The position numbers and the translations under genes are program-made. Shown here piece after piece: positions 7,632 through 16,382 of a DNA stretch of 64,000 nt. The notes beneath the pieces are model-generated. The model did not search any database and had not been told where the DNA came from. It saw only the letters and a program-made list of their open reading frames with translations. This DNA is from Virgibacillus_R byunsanensis (GTDB lineage: Bacteria; Bacillota; Bacilli; Bacillales; Amphibacillaceae), in the NCBI RefSeq assembly GCF_042675965.1, contig NZ_JBHTKJ010000027.1, positions 1 to 64,000 of the forward strand. The letters run 5' to 3'. Numbering within the stretch: the first letter of the stretch is position 1; the number at the start of each line of letters is the position of its first letter.

Positions 7632-9167
7632 TTATTCCCACTCAATTGTTGCAGGTGGTTTACTTGTAATATCATATACAACACGATTTATATGCTGAAC
7701 ATCGTTAACGATTCTAGTTGATATTTTTTCTAACACGTCCCATGGAATCCGTGCCCAATCTGAAGTCATGCCATCAATCGACGTAACTGCTCGTATCCCG
7801 ATTGTATAATCATATGTGCGCGCATCTCCCATTACACCAACACTTCGAATATCAGGTAAAACGGTAAAATATTGCCAAATATCACGATCCAAACCCGCTT
7901 TCGCTATTTCCTCACGTAAGACCGAATCTGATTCTCGAACAATGGTCAACTTTTCTTCCGTTACTTCACCTAGCACACGAATTGCAAGTCCTGGTCCTGG
8001 GAAAGGCTGACGCCACACAATTCGATCTGGAAGACCTAATTGAGTACCAAGTTCCCTAACTTCATCTTTAAACAGAGCATTTAAAGGTTCAATTAGTTCA
8101 AACTGCATGTTTTCAGGAAGTCCACCAACATTATGATGTGACTTTATCGTTTGGGCAGTTTCCGTTCCGCTTTCGATGATGTCTGTATAAAGTGTTCCTT
8201 GAGCAAGAAAGTCAATATCCGTTAATTTAGCAGCTTCGTCATCAAATACATAGATGAACTCATTTCCAATAATCTTGCGTTTCTTTTCCGGATCGCTAAC
8301 TCCTTTTAACTTCGACAAAAAACGCTCCTGGGCGTCAATCTTTAGTATATTCATTTGCATGTCATCAGCAAAAACATCCATCACTTCACTTGCCTCATTT
8401 TTTCGAAGTAAACCATGATCAACAAAAATACATGTCAGCTGATCACCAATTGCTTTGTGAATTAATGCTGCTACAACAGATGAATCTACTCCACCACTAA
8501 GTGCACACAATACATTACGATTGCCTACTTGTTCTTGAATTTTTTCAACTTCCATATCGATGAAGTTCTCAATCGTCCATTCACCCACACAATGACACGC
8601 GTCATAAACAAATTGCTTCAAGATGTGATTACCATATTCAGAATGGCGTACTTCAGGATGAAATTGAACACCGTAAAGATTACGCGTAGTATCACTCATT
8701 GCAGCAATTGGAGTAGATGGACTTGTTGCATCAATTTGAAAGGAAGATGGCATCTCCAATACTTTATCCCCGTGACTCATCCAAACGGTTTGATGTTCTG
8801 GTGTGTCTTTAAATAATAGTGTATCATCGTTAAGGTCAATTAACGCTTTACCATATTCCCGATTTTTTGCTTTAGCAACGTGCCCTCCATAATGAAGAGC
8901 CATTAGTTGCATACCATAGCAGATACCTAAAATAGGAATGTCGAGCTCAAATATCTCTTTATCACAACTAAAACTATTTTCGTCATATACGCTATGTGGA
9001 CCTCCAGATAAAATAATACCTTTTGGATTCATGCGCTTGATCTCCTCGGCGGTGAGCTTATGTGAATGCAGTTCACTATAGACCCCCTGCTCGCGTATAC
9101 GTCTGGTGATTAATTGATTGTATTGGCTTCCGAAATCTAACACTAAAATCATTTCATTGGTATCCAT
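7632..9167 (-). CDS. guaA: GMP synthase (glutamine-hydrolysing)
   Basis: GuaA converts XMP to GMP using ATP and glutamine, the last step of guanine-nucleotide synthesis. The class I amidotransferase domain (about residues 6-200) has the nucleophile in LGICYGMQLM near residue 83 and the His-Glu pair in VQFHPEVRHS. The ATP-pyrophosphatase domain carries ALSGGVDSSV, and the dimerisation domain ends in the invariant C-terminal KPPATIEWE. At 511 residues it has standard length. A guanine riboswitch precedes it. ATG at 9167 follows TAGGAGC. Confidence 0.97.
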   Translation of the reverse strand: MDTNEMILVLDFGSQYNQLITRRIREQGVYSELHSHKLTAEEIKRMNPKGIILSGGPHSVYDENSFSCDKEIFELDIPILGICYGMQLMALHYGGHVAKAKNREYGKALIDLNDDTLLFKDTPEHQTVWMSHGDKVLEMPSSFQIDATSPSTPIAAMSDTTRNLYGVQFHPEVRHSEYGNHILKQFVYDACHCVGEWTIENFIDMEVEKIQEQVGNRNVLCALSGGVDSSVVAALIHKAIGDQLTCIFVDHGLLRKNEASEVMDVFADDMQMNILKIDAQERFLSKLKGVSDPEKKRKIIGNEFIYVFDDEAAKLTDIDFLAQGTLYTDIIESGTETAQTIKSHHNVGGLPENMQFELIEPLNALFKDEVRELGTQLGLPDRIVWRQPFPGPGLAIRVLGEVTEEKLTIVRESDSVLREEIAKAGLDRDIWQYFTVLPDIRSVGVMGDARTYDYTIGIRAVTSIDGMTSDWARIPWDVLEKISTRIVNDVQHINRVVYDITSKPPATIEWE

Positions 9168-9241
9168 ATTTATGCTCCTAACTGTTTATCTTTGTGAGTA
9201 GGTTAAACTTAATTAACAACTCCAATTTGTATTTTGTCCAT

Positions 9242-9313
9242 AAAAAAAACCTGAATTCCTTTCTTTTTGCATACTACAATTTACATAGCTACAAAAAGGC
9301 AGAAATCCAGGTT
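9242..9313 (-). terminator. Riboswitch expression-platform terminator upstream of guaA
   Basis: On the minus strand AACCTGGATTTCTGCC pairs with GGAATTCAGGTT, extended by a T5/A5 segment and followed by T8. It sits between the aptamer and the guaA start. Confidence 0.85.
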
Positions 9314-9342
9314 GAAAATTCATAAATCTATCGGATATATTC

Positions 9343-9417
9343 TGCCTTCATAGTCAGAGCATTTATGGTGCTCCGGTAGAAACTTTCGAACCATATTATC
9401 GAGGATATACGAACGGC
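9343..9417 (-). promoter_or_regulatory. Guanine riboswitch upstream of guaA
   Basis: The minus strand reads GTATATCC...GATAATATGG...AGTTTCTACC, then CCATAAA and CTGACTATG, with P1 GCCGTTC/GAAGGC. P2 (CTCGA/TTCGA-type) contains the canonical GATAATATGG loop. C at the specificity position predicts guanine. GuaA synthesis would be attenuated by its own end product. Confidence 0.95.
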
Positions 9418-9474
9418 AACATTATTCAATTTGAATTCAATATCTTACTATTTTACTAATCAGCTATAACAAGG

Positions 9475-11682
9475 TCAAGCCATTATTTCTTTAATTAAAT
9501 TTTTCCATATTTGTGTTAATTGTTGGGCTTCTTTGTCATCCACTTCATTTTTATATAATATTCGCTCATAGTAATTTGTTAGATGACTCATAGCATCAGT
9601 ACGATAGCGTAAATCAATTCGTTTTGAATACTCACGTAAAGTCTGATCCGTATCTTTTGGCATTCCTCTATAAGATAAAAGCTTTAATAAGTGATGATAT
9701 GCTTGCTGGTACGTTTTTCCATCACTCTTATTCCTGAATTTCATAGCTACAAGCAGTGTACTCCAGCGAAAACGTGTTTTATATAGAACCAATAGTAAGA
9801 TCAGCAAAGCTACTATACCAAATGTTACAAACCACCAGTTGACGTTAGGGTTATTGTTTTCTGATGCAACTGCTGCTGCATCTGTATCTTCATCTTCTTC
9901 TGATAGATTTGGCTGTTCTTCTGGAACCTCTGTTTCTGGCTGTTCCAGTGGGTCTTGTTCATTATTATCTAAGTCCATATGAAAATCTGATAAATTCGAA
10001 AAGCCTTGTGTAGGTTCAAAAGGTACCCACCCTACCTCTGGAAAATATACTTCCACCCATGAGTGTGCATTTGCATTCGTTACTTCATATACATCAAAAG
10101 AGCTATCTGCTCCCCCAACATCATCACCAATTACTTCTCCACTGGTAAAACCTTTTGCCCATCTTGCAGGAATATCTAATGTTCGCAGCAAAACAACCAT
10201 GGAAGTAGAATAGTTGTCACAATATCCAGCTTGAGAGTCGAACAAAAATTGATCTACATAGTCTTCACCTGAGCCCGGAACAGGTACATTACTTATTTGA
10301 TAAGCAAAACCACTTCTACCAAAATACCCCTCGACAGCACGTGCTTGGTCATAACGATTGTCTTCTGAATCTACTATTTCTTCAGCTAGTTCACTTACAC
10401 GTTCAGGTAATTGAGATGGTAGCTGCGTGTATCTTTCTTTTATTTCTTGGGGATCTTCATTCCTTTCTGCTGCTTGTCGTAATTCATTAATCTCAAACGA
10501 TGGATTTCCATAAGTAATCGTATAGTTTGATAAACTAGCATCATTACTATCTATTTGGGTGTGAATAGCTTCTGAATGTACATCTAATTGGTATTGAGCC
10601 TCCACTGGTGAACTTACGTGCTCAATCCCATACGGATAAACCAATTTGTTTATTTCCGTATTTCCTTGGAAATCAATCATTGTCTCTAATTCTTCGGTTT
10701 CTACACTCCCAGAAAAAGTATCAAGTGAGATATCCCCATTAGATTGTTGACTAAATTCAGGGTCAGATGAAGTTTCCCAGCCTTTTCCGGTGTATACATC
10801 CTTCGTTTCAATCCGCCAATAATGCTCTTCTGTGGCTGCAGCTTGAAATACTGGCGTATAATCCTGAACAAATGAACCACCCAATCGTGAATCATCTTCT
10901 CCGTAACCAACTTTTTGGATAGATCCGCCACCCCTGGAACTCCCGGCATTTTCAGCTGTACTTGTCAAAAAGGGTACAGGGTCAGGCCATTGCGCTTCAT
11001 ATTTTGGAGATGCATACCCTACAAGGGATGAAAATAACACAACAGAAATCATTGGCATCACCCAAACTGGTGTTTTCTTGATCCATGAAAACCGTACCGA
11101 TTCCCGTGTTATTTCCTTTAAAAAGTTTGTAACTCCTAAGGCAACAAATGAGAGTATAAATGTTCTAATTATCGACATGTCTGCTTCATACATTGTAAAC
11201 GTGTCTAAAACAGCTATATAAATAAACGTAAGAAAAACGAAAAGGAAAATCTGCTTCATCGTGACAAACCAATAATATAATAAGTAGCTCATTAACCAGA
11301 TTAATAACAAGAACAATATACTGCGAAATAACGGTGTTAAATCATACCATTGCTGAAATATAATTGCGTTAAGATTAAATGACAGATCCATATACAGTTG
11401 TTCAAACCAGAGACTGCTTAAAAATGTCTGAGAGAAAAATATTCCATCTATGATGAACAATAATCCAAACCCTTTTAACAAGAAAGACAGAATCCAATTT
11501 ATCTGTAGCATAGAAATAAAGAAACAAAACAATGTATATATAATAAAAACATTGATATTACTTGTTTCTGTAATTTGTTGAACAGGATATAACCATTCCA
11601 AAAATAAAAGAAATGCACAAACATATAAAATGGAGGTGTAGAGTGCAGGTATTCTGTTGTTGTCTATGACTCTTTTGCTCAC
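9475..11682 (-). CDS. yebA: Membrane transglutaminase-like protein (TgpA/YebA family)
   Basis: This 735-residue protein has about six N-terminal TM segments (residues 12-225, TgpA_N/DUF3488). An extracytoplasmic transglutaminase-core domain follows, with the nucleophile in QAGYCDNYSTSM near residue 480 and the histidine in NANAHSWVEVYF. An acidic Pro/Glu linker (about 590-620), one TM helix and a C-terminal DUF4129-type cytoplasmic tail complete it. It overlaps the DUF58 gene by 4 bp and forms the conserved yeaC-yeaD-yebA operon upstream of guaA. Relatives are cell-envelope proteins of undefined substrate. ATG at 11682 is translationally coupled. Confidence 0.9.
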   Translation of the reverse strand: MSKRVIDNNRIPALYTSILYVCAFLLFLEWLYPVQQITETSNINVFIIYTLFCFFISMLQINWILSFLLKGFGLLFIIDGIFFSQTFLSSLWFEQLYMDLSFNLNAIIFQQWYDLTPLFRSILFLLLIWLMSYLLYYWFVTMKQIFLFVFLTFIYIAVLDTFTMYEADMSIIRTFILSFVALGVTNFLKEITRESVRFSWIKKTPVWVMPMISVVLFSSLVGYASPKYEAQWPDPVPFLTSTAENAGSSRGGGSIQKVGYGEDDSRLGGSFVQDYTPVFQAAATEEHYWRIETKDVYTGKGWETSSDPEFSQQSNGDISLDTFSGSVETEELETMIDFQGNTEINKLVYPYGIEHVSSPVEAQYQLDVHSEAIHTQIDSNDASLSNYTITYGNPSFEINELRQAAERNEDPQEIKERYTQLPSQLPERVSELAEEIVDSEDNRYDQARAVEGYFGRSGFAYQISNVPVPGSGEDYVDQFLFDSQAGYCDNYSTSMVVLLRTLDIPARWAKGFTSGEVIGDDVGGADSSFDVYEVTNANAHSWVEVYFPEVGWVPFEPTQGFSNLSDFHMDLDNNEQDPLEQPETEVPEEQPNLSEEDEDTDAAAVASENNNPNVNWWFVTFGIVALLILLLVLYKTRFRWSTLLVAMKFRNKSDGKTYQQAYHHLLKLLSYRGMPKDTDQTLREYSKRIDLRYRTDAMSHLTNYYERILYKNEVDDKEAQQLTQIWKNLIKEIMA

Positions 11683-12947
11683 GATACACTCACCTCAATG
11701 GTATTCTGAATTAATTGTTGTTCCGTTAACACGTTGATTACAACACCTTCATATCGAAGTTGTTCCACGATCGTATGCTCATGTTTAGTAATTAAGCGAT
11801 TGGATTGGATAAATATGACGATAACTTGCTTCGTTCGTTGTTTAACTTGTTTAATAGATTGTCTAAATGCTTCATCCATATTCGTTGTAATAACAATTAT
11901 GATGTTGCCTCCAGACATCTTCATTGCTTCTTCTTTTAATTTTACCGGAAAAGAGTATTCTCCACTTGGCTGAACTCGTGTTAAATGCTGGCGAATCCAT
12001 TCCATTTTAGTTGGGTCATGATGAAGTGGGAAGAATACCGTTTTTTCTCCAATAGATAAGAAGCCTACTTGTGATGATTTTTTACGAATGACTTCCATTA
12101 ATGAAACTGTGATTTCAACAGCTGCTTCAAAAGCTAATACATTTAAACCTTTGTGATTAATGCCATTTAGAATTAGAATTATATCCGTACTTTTTTCTTG
12201 CTCGAACTCTTTAGTCATCATGCTATTTTTTTTCGCTGTTTGTTTCCAGTCAATCCATGAGAATTTATCACCAGGCATATATTCCCGAATACCTGTAGCC
12301 ACATTCGTATTTTTTAAATTCAAGCTGTAGGATGAAGTCGGACCTTGTTCAAAACTGCTAATCCGTTCCGTGAATTTTACTGGGCGCTCAACTGGGTATG
12401 CCACCACAAGATCTTCAACTGGAAATATATACTCCTTTTTAACGAATCCAAATACATCTCCAGTTTTAATTCGAATAGCCTGTAACACATGTTCCCCACG
12501 TGCTATCTGCTCTATATAATAAGGCATCTCAATATCACGACGGAATCCGGGGAATATGATTTTTTTTATTTTTCGATTTATCTTTAACTTCTCTGGTTGA
12601 CCCATATAGCGGAACTTATCTTTCTGATTATCTACTTTATTTAACGTATCGGGGAAAATTTCCTCACAGATACAATAGTATAAAGGATATGGAATAGATC
12701 TTTTAATTTTAACAGTCACTTTGACACTATCTCCCGCTCGTATTACGTGATGCGAAAGCTGCCGTGTTACCTCCCACTTACTAATGGGATATAAAAGTAA
12801 TCCTAAATGATATAGGAAAATGGGAAGAAAACTATAAAATAGAAACCAACTAACAAAGCCACCTTGAAACATCGCAAAAGAAAATAAAACTAAAAACAGA
12901 AAAACAATGAAGATGAACTTGCCTAAAAATCGCATTGTTCCAGTCAT
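11679..12947 (-). CDS. yeaD: DUF58 domain membrane protein (YeaD-like)
   Basis: This 422-residue protein has two closely spaced N-terminal TM helices (about residues 8-55) and a von Willebrand-like DUF58 domain. The family motif REYMPGDKFSWIDWKQ is near residue 220, followed by KEFEQE. DUF58 proteins are partnered with MoxR ATPases in a presumed membrane-associated chaperone/assembly system. The gene shares one base with the upstream moxR gene and overlaps the transglutaminase gene by 4 bp, so the three are co-translated. Confidence 0.9.
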   Translation of the reverse strand: MTGTMRFLGKFIFIVFLFLVLFSFAMFQGGFVSWFLFYSFLPIFLYHLGLLLYPISKWEVTRQLSHHVIRAGDSVKVTVKIKRSIPYPLYYCICEEIFPDTLNKVDNQKDKFRYMGQPEKLKINRKIKKIIFPGFRRDIEMPYYIEQIARGEHVLQAIRIKTGDVFGFVKKEYIFPVEDLVVAYPVERPVKFTERISSFEQGPTSSYSLNLKNTNVATGIREYMPGDKFSWIDWKQTAKKNSMMTKEFEQEKSTDIILILNGINHKGLNVLAFEAAVEITVSLMEVIRKKSSQVGFLSIGEKTVFFPLHHDPTKMEWIRQHLTRVQPSGEYSFPVKLKEEAMKMSGGNIIIVITTNMDEAFRQSIKQVKQRTKQVIVIFIQSNRLITKHEHTIVEQLRYEGVVINVLTEQQLIQNTIEVSVS

Positions 12948-13909
12948 TAACGAAATTCCTTTCGAATAGGAATATGCGTGTTTTTCACAATAGAGACTAT
13001 AATTTGTTCACTGGTCATCCCATCGTATTTCGCCTCTGAATTTAAGATAACCCGGTGCGGGAGAACATAAGGTGCTAGATATTTAACATCATCTGGCAAT
13101 ACATAATCACGACCATGAATATAAGCATACGCTTTTGCAGCTTTCATCAAAGATATCGAGCCACGAGGACTAACTCCAAGGTAGATTGCCGAATGCTTTC
13201 TGGTTCCAGTTACTAGATTGATAATATAACGTTGCACATTTTGGTCAATATACACATCTTTAACTGCTTCTTGAATGGAAATTAATTCTTCTTTGTTGAT
13301 GACGGAAGTGATTTGCTCAATTGGATGATCTTTTGATGTTCGTTCGAGTATTTCCAATTCTTGTTCATACGTTGGATAACCCATCTTTAGCTTTAAAATG
13401 AAACGATCAAGCTGTGCTTCAGGTAGTGGATAAGTTCCTTCATATTCAATTGGGTTCTGTGTTGCCATAACAAAGAAGGGTTGTTTTAGCGGAATTGTGC
13501 TCCCGTCAACAGTAACACTTTTTTCTTCCATTCCTTCTAGAAGGGATGATTGCGTTTTTGGAGAGGTACGATTAATTTCGTCGGCTAAAACAATATTCCC
13601 AAGTATTGGGCCGCCACGAAACTCAAATTCTAGTTCTTTGGGATTATAGATAGATATACCTGTTACATCAGAAGGTAATAAATCTGGAGTAAATTGTATT
13701 CTTCTAAAATCACAATCTAATGATTTGGCCAATGTACGAACTAGCATTGTTTTTCCAACACCAGGTACATCTTCAAGCAGCACATGACCTTGTGCTAATA
13801 GTGCAACAAGACTCAGTGTAGCCACATCCTCCTTACCAATCATTACTTTATTTATATTTGCTAACACTTTTTCAATCTTTTCATTGAATATAGTTGTTTC
13901 CTGCATCAT
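12947..13909 (-). CDS. yeaC: MoxR-family AAA+ ATPase (YeaC-like)
   Basis: The AAA+ module has Walker A GVPGVGKT near residues 39-46, Walker B VLADEIN and sensor/arginine-finger segments (MATQNPIEYEGTYPLPEAQ, PRGSISLM). MoxR proteins act as metal-chelation or envelope-complex chaperones with DUF58 partners. A GTG at 13930 would extend the frame by seven residues, but AAAGGGG lies inside that extension. The ATG pair at 13909/13906 is therefore the better start, giving about 320 residues. It is the first gene of the three-gene operon. Confidence 0.9.
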   Translation of the reverse strand: MMQETTIFNEKIEKVLANINKVMIGKEDVATLSLVALLAQGHVLLEDVPGVGKTMLVRTLAKSLDCDFRRIQFTPDLLPSDVTGISIYNPKELEFEFRGGPILGNIVLADEINRTSPKTQSSLLEGMEEKSVTVDGSTIPLKQPFFVMATQNPIEYEGTYPLPEAQLDRFILKLKMGYPTYEQELEILERTSKDHPIEQITSVINKEELISIQEAVKDVYIDQNVQRYIINLVTGTRKHSAIYLGVSPRGSISLMKAAKAYAYIHGRDYVLPDDVKYLAPYVLPHRVILNSEAKYDGMTSEQIIVSIVKNTHIPIRKEFR

Positions 13910-14116
13910 ATAATAGACCCCTTTCTCCACTTCCGCTAATTTTTCTGCTACTATTGCTACTATAACTATACTAAAAATGACCTATGAAGTAAAAATAAAA
14001 TATTACATTAGAATTAGGATATACAAGCATATATTGTTTTATACGTAACAAAAGTACAAACCCGGGCGTGACCGCTCCTTTTGTTCAAGAAATAAAAAAG
14101 AACCTTCCATAGCAAG

Positions 14117-14260
14117 AGATGGATTGACGAAAAAGGGAACCAAATTGAATGGAACCGCTATAATCATGCAGTTATTATAACAGGCCTAGTTGAAGAAGAT
14201 GTCATCGTAAATGACCCATACACAGGTGAAAAAGAATATTACGACCGGGAATTATACTAA
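14117..14260 (+). pseudogene. Remnant of a C39-like peptidase (C-terminal part only)
   Basis: A 47-codon frame ending in TAA reads RWIDEKGNQIEWNRYNHAV, then IITGLVEEDVIVNDPYTGEK. This matches the catalytic-His region of the C39-like double-psi peptidases found in bacilli (...W..HAV.ltG.....v.vNDP..G). The N-terminal catalytic Cys half is missing and stop codons interrupt the frame upstream. Confidence 0.5.
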
Positions 14261-14377
14261 CAGAAACGCGGAATAAATGCATGAAAGCACGGAATTCGAG
14301 TACACAATCGCGGAATAACAAACAAAACCGCGGAATTATTATATAAATCACGGAATTACAGGATAAAACCGCGGAAT
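14245..14377 (+). repeat. Six-copy CGCGGAAT motif array with ~21-bp period
   Basis: C(G/A)CGGAAT occurs at 14267, 14288, 14309, 14329, 14349 and 14370, with spacings of 21, 21, 20, 20 and 21 bp. A degenerate copy (CCGGGAAT) sits at 14245, inside the peptidase remnant. The intervening bases are AT-rich and largely unconserved. Confidence 0.85.
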
Positions 14378-14404
14378 CAACCGTGCAGGCTATCGCCAGT
14401 GCTT

Positions 14405-14549
14405 AGAAAACTTGGCTTATCGTTAAAGGAATTCTTAGTAAGCGTACTTTGCTTTCTTAGAAGCCCTTATGCTCTGGAGTGCAAGCCTTAATGGCGGAAT
14501 CCTTAGTTGCATTTATGCAGATAAGAAAGATTTATGCTTTCTTATCTGC
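14405..14549 (+). repeat. Dispersed ~145-bp repeat, copy C (long form)
   Basis: It runs from AGAAAACTTGGCTTATCG to GCAGATAAGAAAG...CTTTCTTATCTGC and is collinear with copy A (3957) and copy D (51850). It directly abuts the A-run of the abgT terminator. Confidence 0.9.
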
Positions 14550-14550
14550 T

Positions 14551-14591
14551 AAAAAAATCCTTTCACTTCTAAAATAGAAGCAAAAGGATTT
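14551..14591. terminator. Intrinsic terminator after abgT
   Basis: On the minus strand AATCCTTTTGCTTCTA pairs with TAGAAGTGAAAGGATT, followed by T7. It terminates the AbgT-family gene and touches repeat copy C. Confidence 0.85.
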
Positions 14592-14605
14592 CAGTAAAAC
14601 ATTAA

Positions 14606-16132
14606 TTAGTTATTATAAAGGATCGGTGAACCAGGACCTAAGTCAATTCCTAAGAACATCCAAACGATTAGAACTACCGTCCATCCAACTAAGAAATAAA
14701 TTGTATAAGGGAACATAACAGAGATCAACGTTCCGATTCCCATCTTCTTGTCATACTTTTGAGCAAACGCAATAATGATTGCAAAGTATGTCATTAATGG
14801 CGTAATAATATTAGTAGTCGAGTCAGCTACACGGTAAGCCATTTGCGTTAGCTCTGGTGCATATCCCAACTGCATCATAATCGGTACAAATACAGGAGCC
14901 ATCATAGCCCATTTGGCTGATGCACTACCAATGAATAAGTTAATAAATGCCGCAATCAGGATAAACAGCAAAATTAATGGAATTCCAGAGAGATTGATGC
15001 TTTGTAGGAATTCAGCACCATAAACACCTAGAACTAATCCCATATTTGTCTCTGCGAAAAACGCTACGAATTGACCCGCTGTAAATGCTAACACAATGAA
15101 CATTCCCATGGAAGCCATCGTATCGGATAACTGATTTGCAACATCTTTGTCATTTCGAATATTTTTCGTTACTTTCCCATAAACGAGGCCGGGAACAAAG
15201 AATAGTAATGTTATTACTGGAACTAGTGAACTCATGAATGGGGATTGAATAATCGCCCCGTTTTCTCCACGCATTGGCGCATTTTCAGGAACAATTAGTA
15301 ATGCCACTAAAGCTACCGCAACTCCAACTGCAACTCCTGCCCAGATAAGTCCTTTTTTCTCAATAGCCTTAAGACCTTCTAGCTTCTCACGATATTCACC
15401 TTTATACTCACCTAAACGAGGTTCAACAACACGTTCTGTTACCCATGCGCCAATAAAAGTAAGCACAAATACAGAAACGATTATAAAGTAATAGTTCATT
15501 GCAATGTTCATGGTATCCGCATATGCTGGATCAATAATCGCTGCAGCAGCTATAGTCATCTCACCTAGCATAGCATCTGTTGCGGATAAAAATAGGTTTG
15601 CACTAAATCCTGCTGACACACCGGCAAATGCTGCAGCCAGTCCTGCTAATGGATGTCGTCCAAGGGCAGCAAATATAACTGCACCAAGTGGTGGTAAGAC
15701 TACATATCCAGCATCAGAAGCAACACTAGACATAATACCCGCAAAAACTAAACCTGCTGTAATTAAACGATTTGGTACCGATAATACAAAGCCACGTAAC
15801 ATAGCACTAATTAGCCCTGTACGTTCTGCAACACCTATACCAAGCATTGTTACAAGCACAACTCCAAGTGGTGCGAAACCAATAAAGTTGTCTGTCATAC
15901 TTGTGAAAATATATTGAATACCCTCTGAACTCAATAAATTAGTAATTTCAACGGTTTCGCCTTCTTCTCCTGGATGGTCTACACTAATCCCCAATGGAGC
16001 TAAAATAGCCGAAAGAGCAACCACTAATAATGCTAAAATTGCGAATAATGTTACCGGGTGAGGCAATTTATTCCCTAACGACTCAATTCCATCCAAAAAC
16101 CGTTGGAAAAGCCCCTTCCTTTGCTTGTCCAT
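14606..16132 (-). CDS. AbgT-family transporter
   Basis: This 508-residue, multi-TM protein matches the AbgT family (p-aminobenzoyl-glutamate uptake in E. coli; antimetabolite efflux in some relatives). Family hallmarks are the N-terminal LFQRFLDGIESLGNKLPHP, internal MLGIGVAERTGL and SDAGYVVLPPLGA, and the re-entrant segment GSASAKWAMMAPVFVPIM near residue 410. It lies downstream of an amidase on the same strand, separated by about 250 bp. A link between folate-catabolite uptake and amide hydrolysis is possible but unproven. ATG at 16132 follows GAGAGGGG. Confidence 0.9.
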   Translation of the reverse strand: MDKQRKGLFQRFLDGIESLGNKLPHPVTLFAILALLVVALSAILAPLGISVDHPGEEGETVEITNLLSSEGIQYIFTSMTDNFIGFAPLGVVLVTMLGIGVAERTGLISAMLRGFVLSVPNRLITAGLVFAGIMSSVASDAGYVVLPPLGAVIFAALGRHPLAGLAAAFAGVSAGFSANLFLSATDAMLGEMTIAAAAIIDPAYADTMNIAMNYYFIIVSVFVLTFIGAWVTERVVEPRLGEYKGEYREKLEGLKAIEKKGLIWAGVAVGVAVALVALLIVPENAPMRGENGAIIQSPFMSSLVPVITLLFFVPGLVYGKVTKNIRNDKDVANQLSDTMASMGMFIVLAFTAGQFVAFFAETNMGLVLGVYGAEFLQSINLSGIPLILLFILIAAFINLFIGSASAKWAMMAPVFVPIMMQLGYAPELTQMAYRVADSTTNIITPLMTYFAIIIAFAQKYDKKMGIGTLISVMFPYTIYFLVGWTVVLIVWMFLGIDLGPGSPILYNN

Positions 16133-16382
16133 ATATGAAACCCCTCTCTAGTTGTATGATTCGACAATATAGTTACGCTATACCTTGTCAAATAATTGGT
16201 TGATAAATAATATTCTGACAATAATGCTGGTAGCTTTAAACCATATTTTATTATAAAGGGGGTTAGTAAATTTTTAAATACGAAATCAATAAGTAATAAT
16301 AATGAAATTATTCATAAGGTTTACGCTAGGTAAATATCTGTTTAATAGTAATTTTACCAACTTTTAATTATTCGTTTACGAT

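Noticed and set aside
14245..14377. Possible CRISPR array
   Set aside because: The conserved unit is only 8 bp with 12-13-bp spacers, far below CRISPR repeat and spacer lengths, and no cas genes are present.
15504..15917. 137-codon plus-strand frame opposite abgT
   Set aside because: Antisense shadow with no start signal; the transporter reading is certain.
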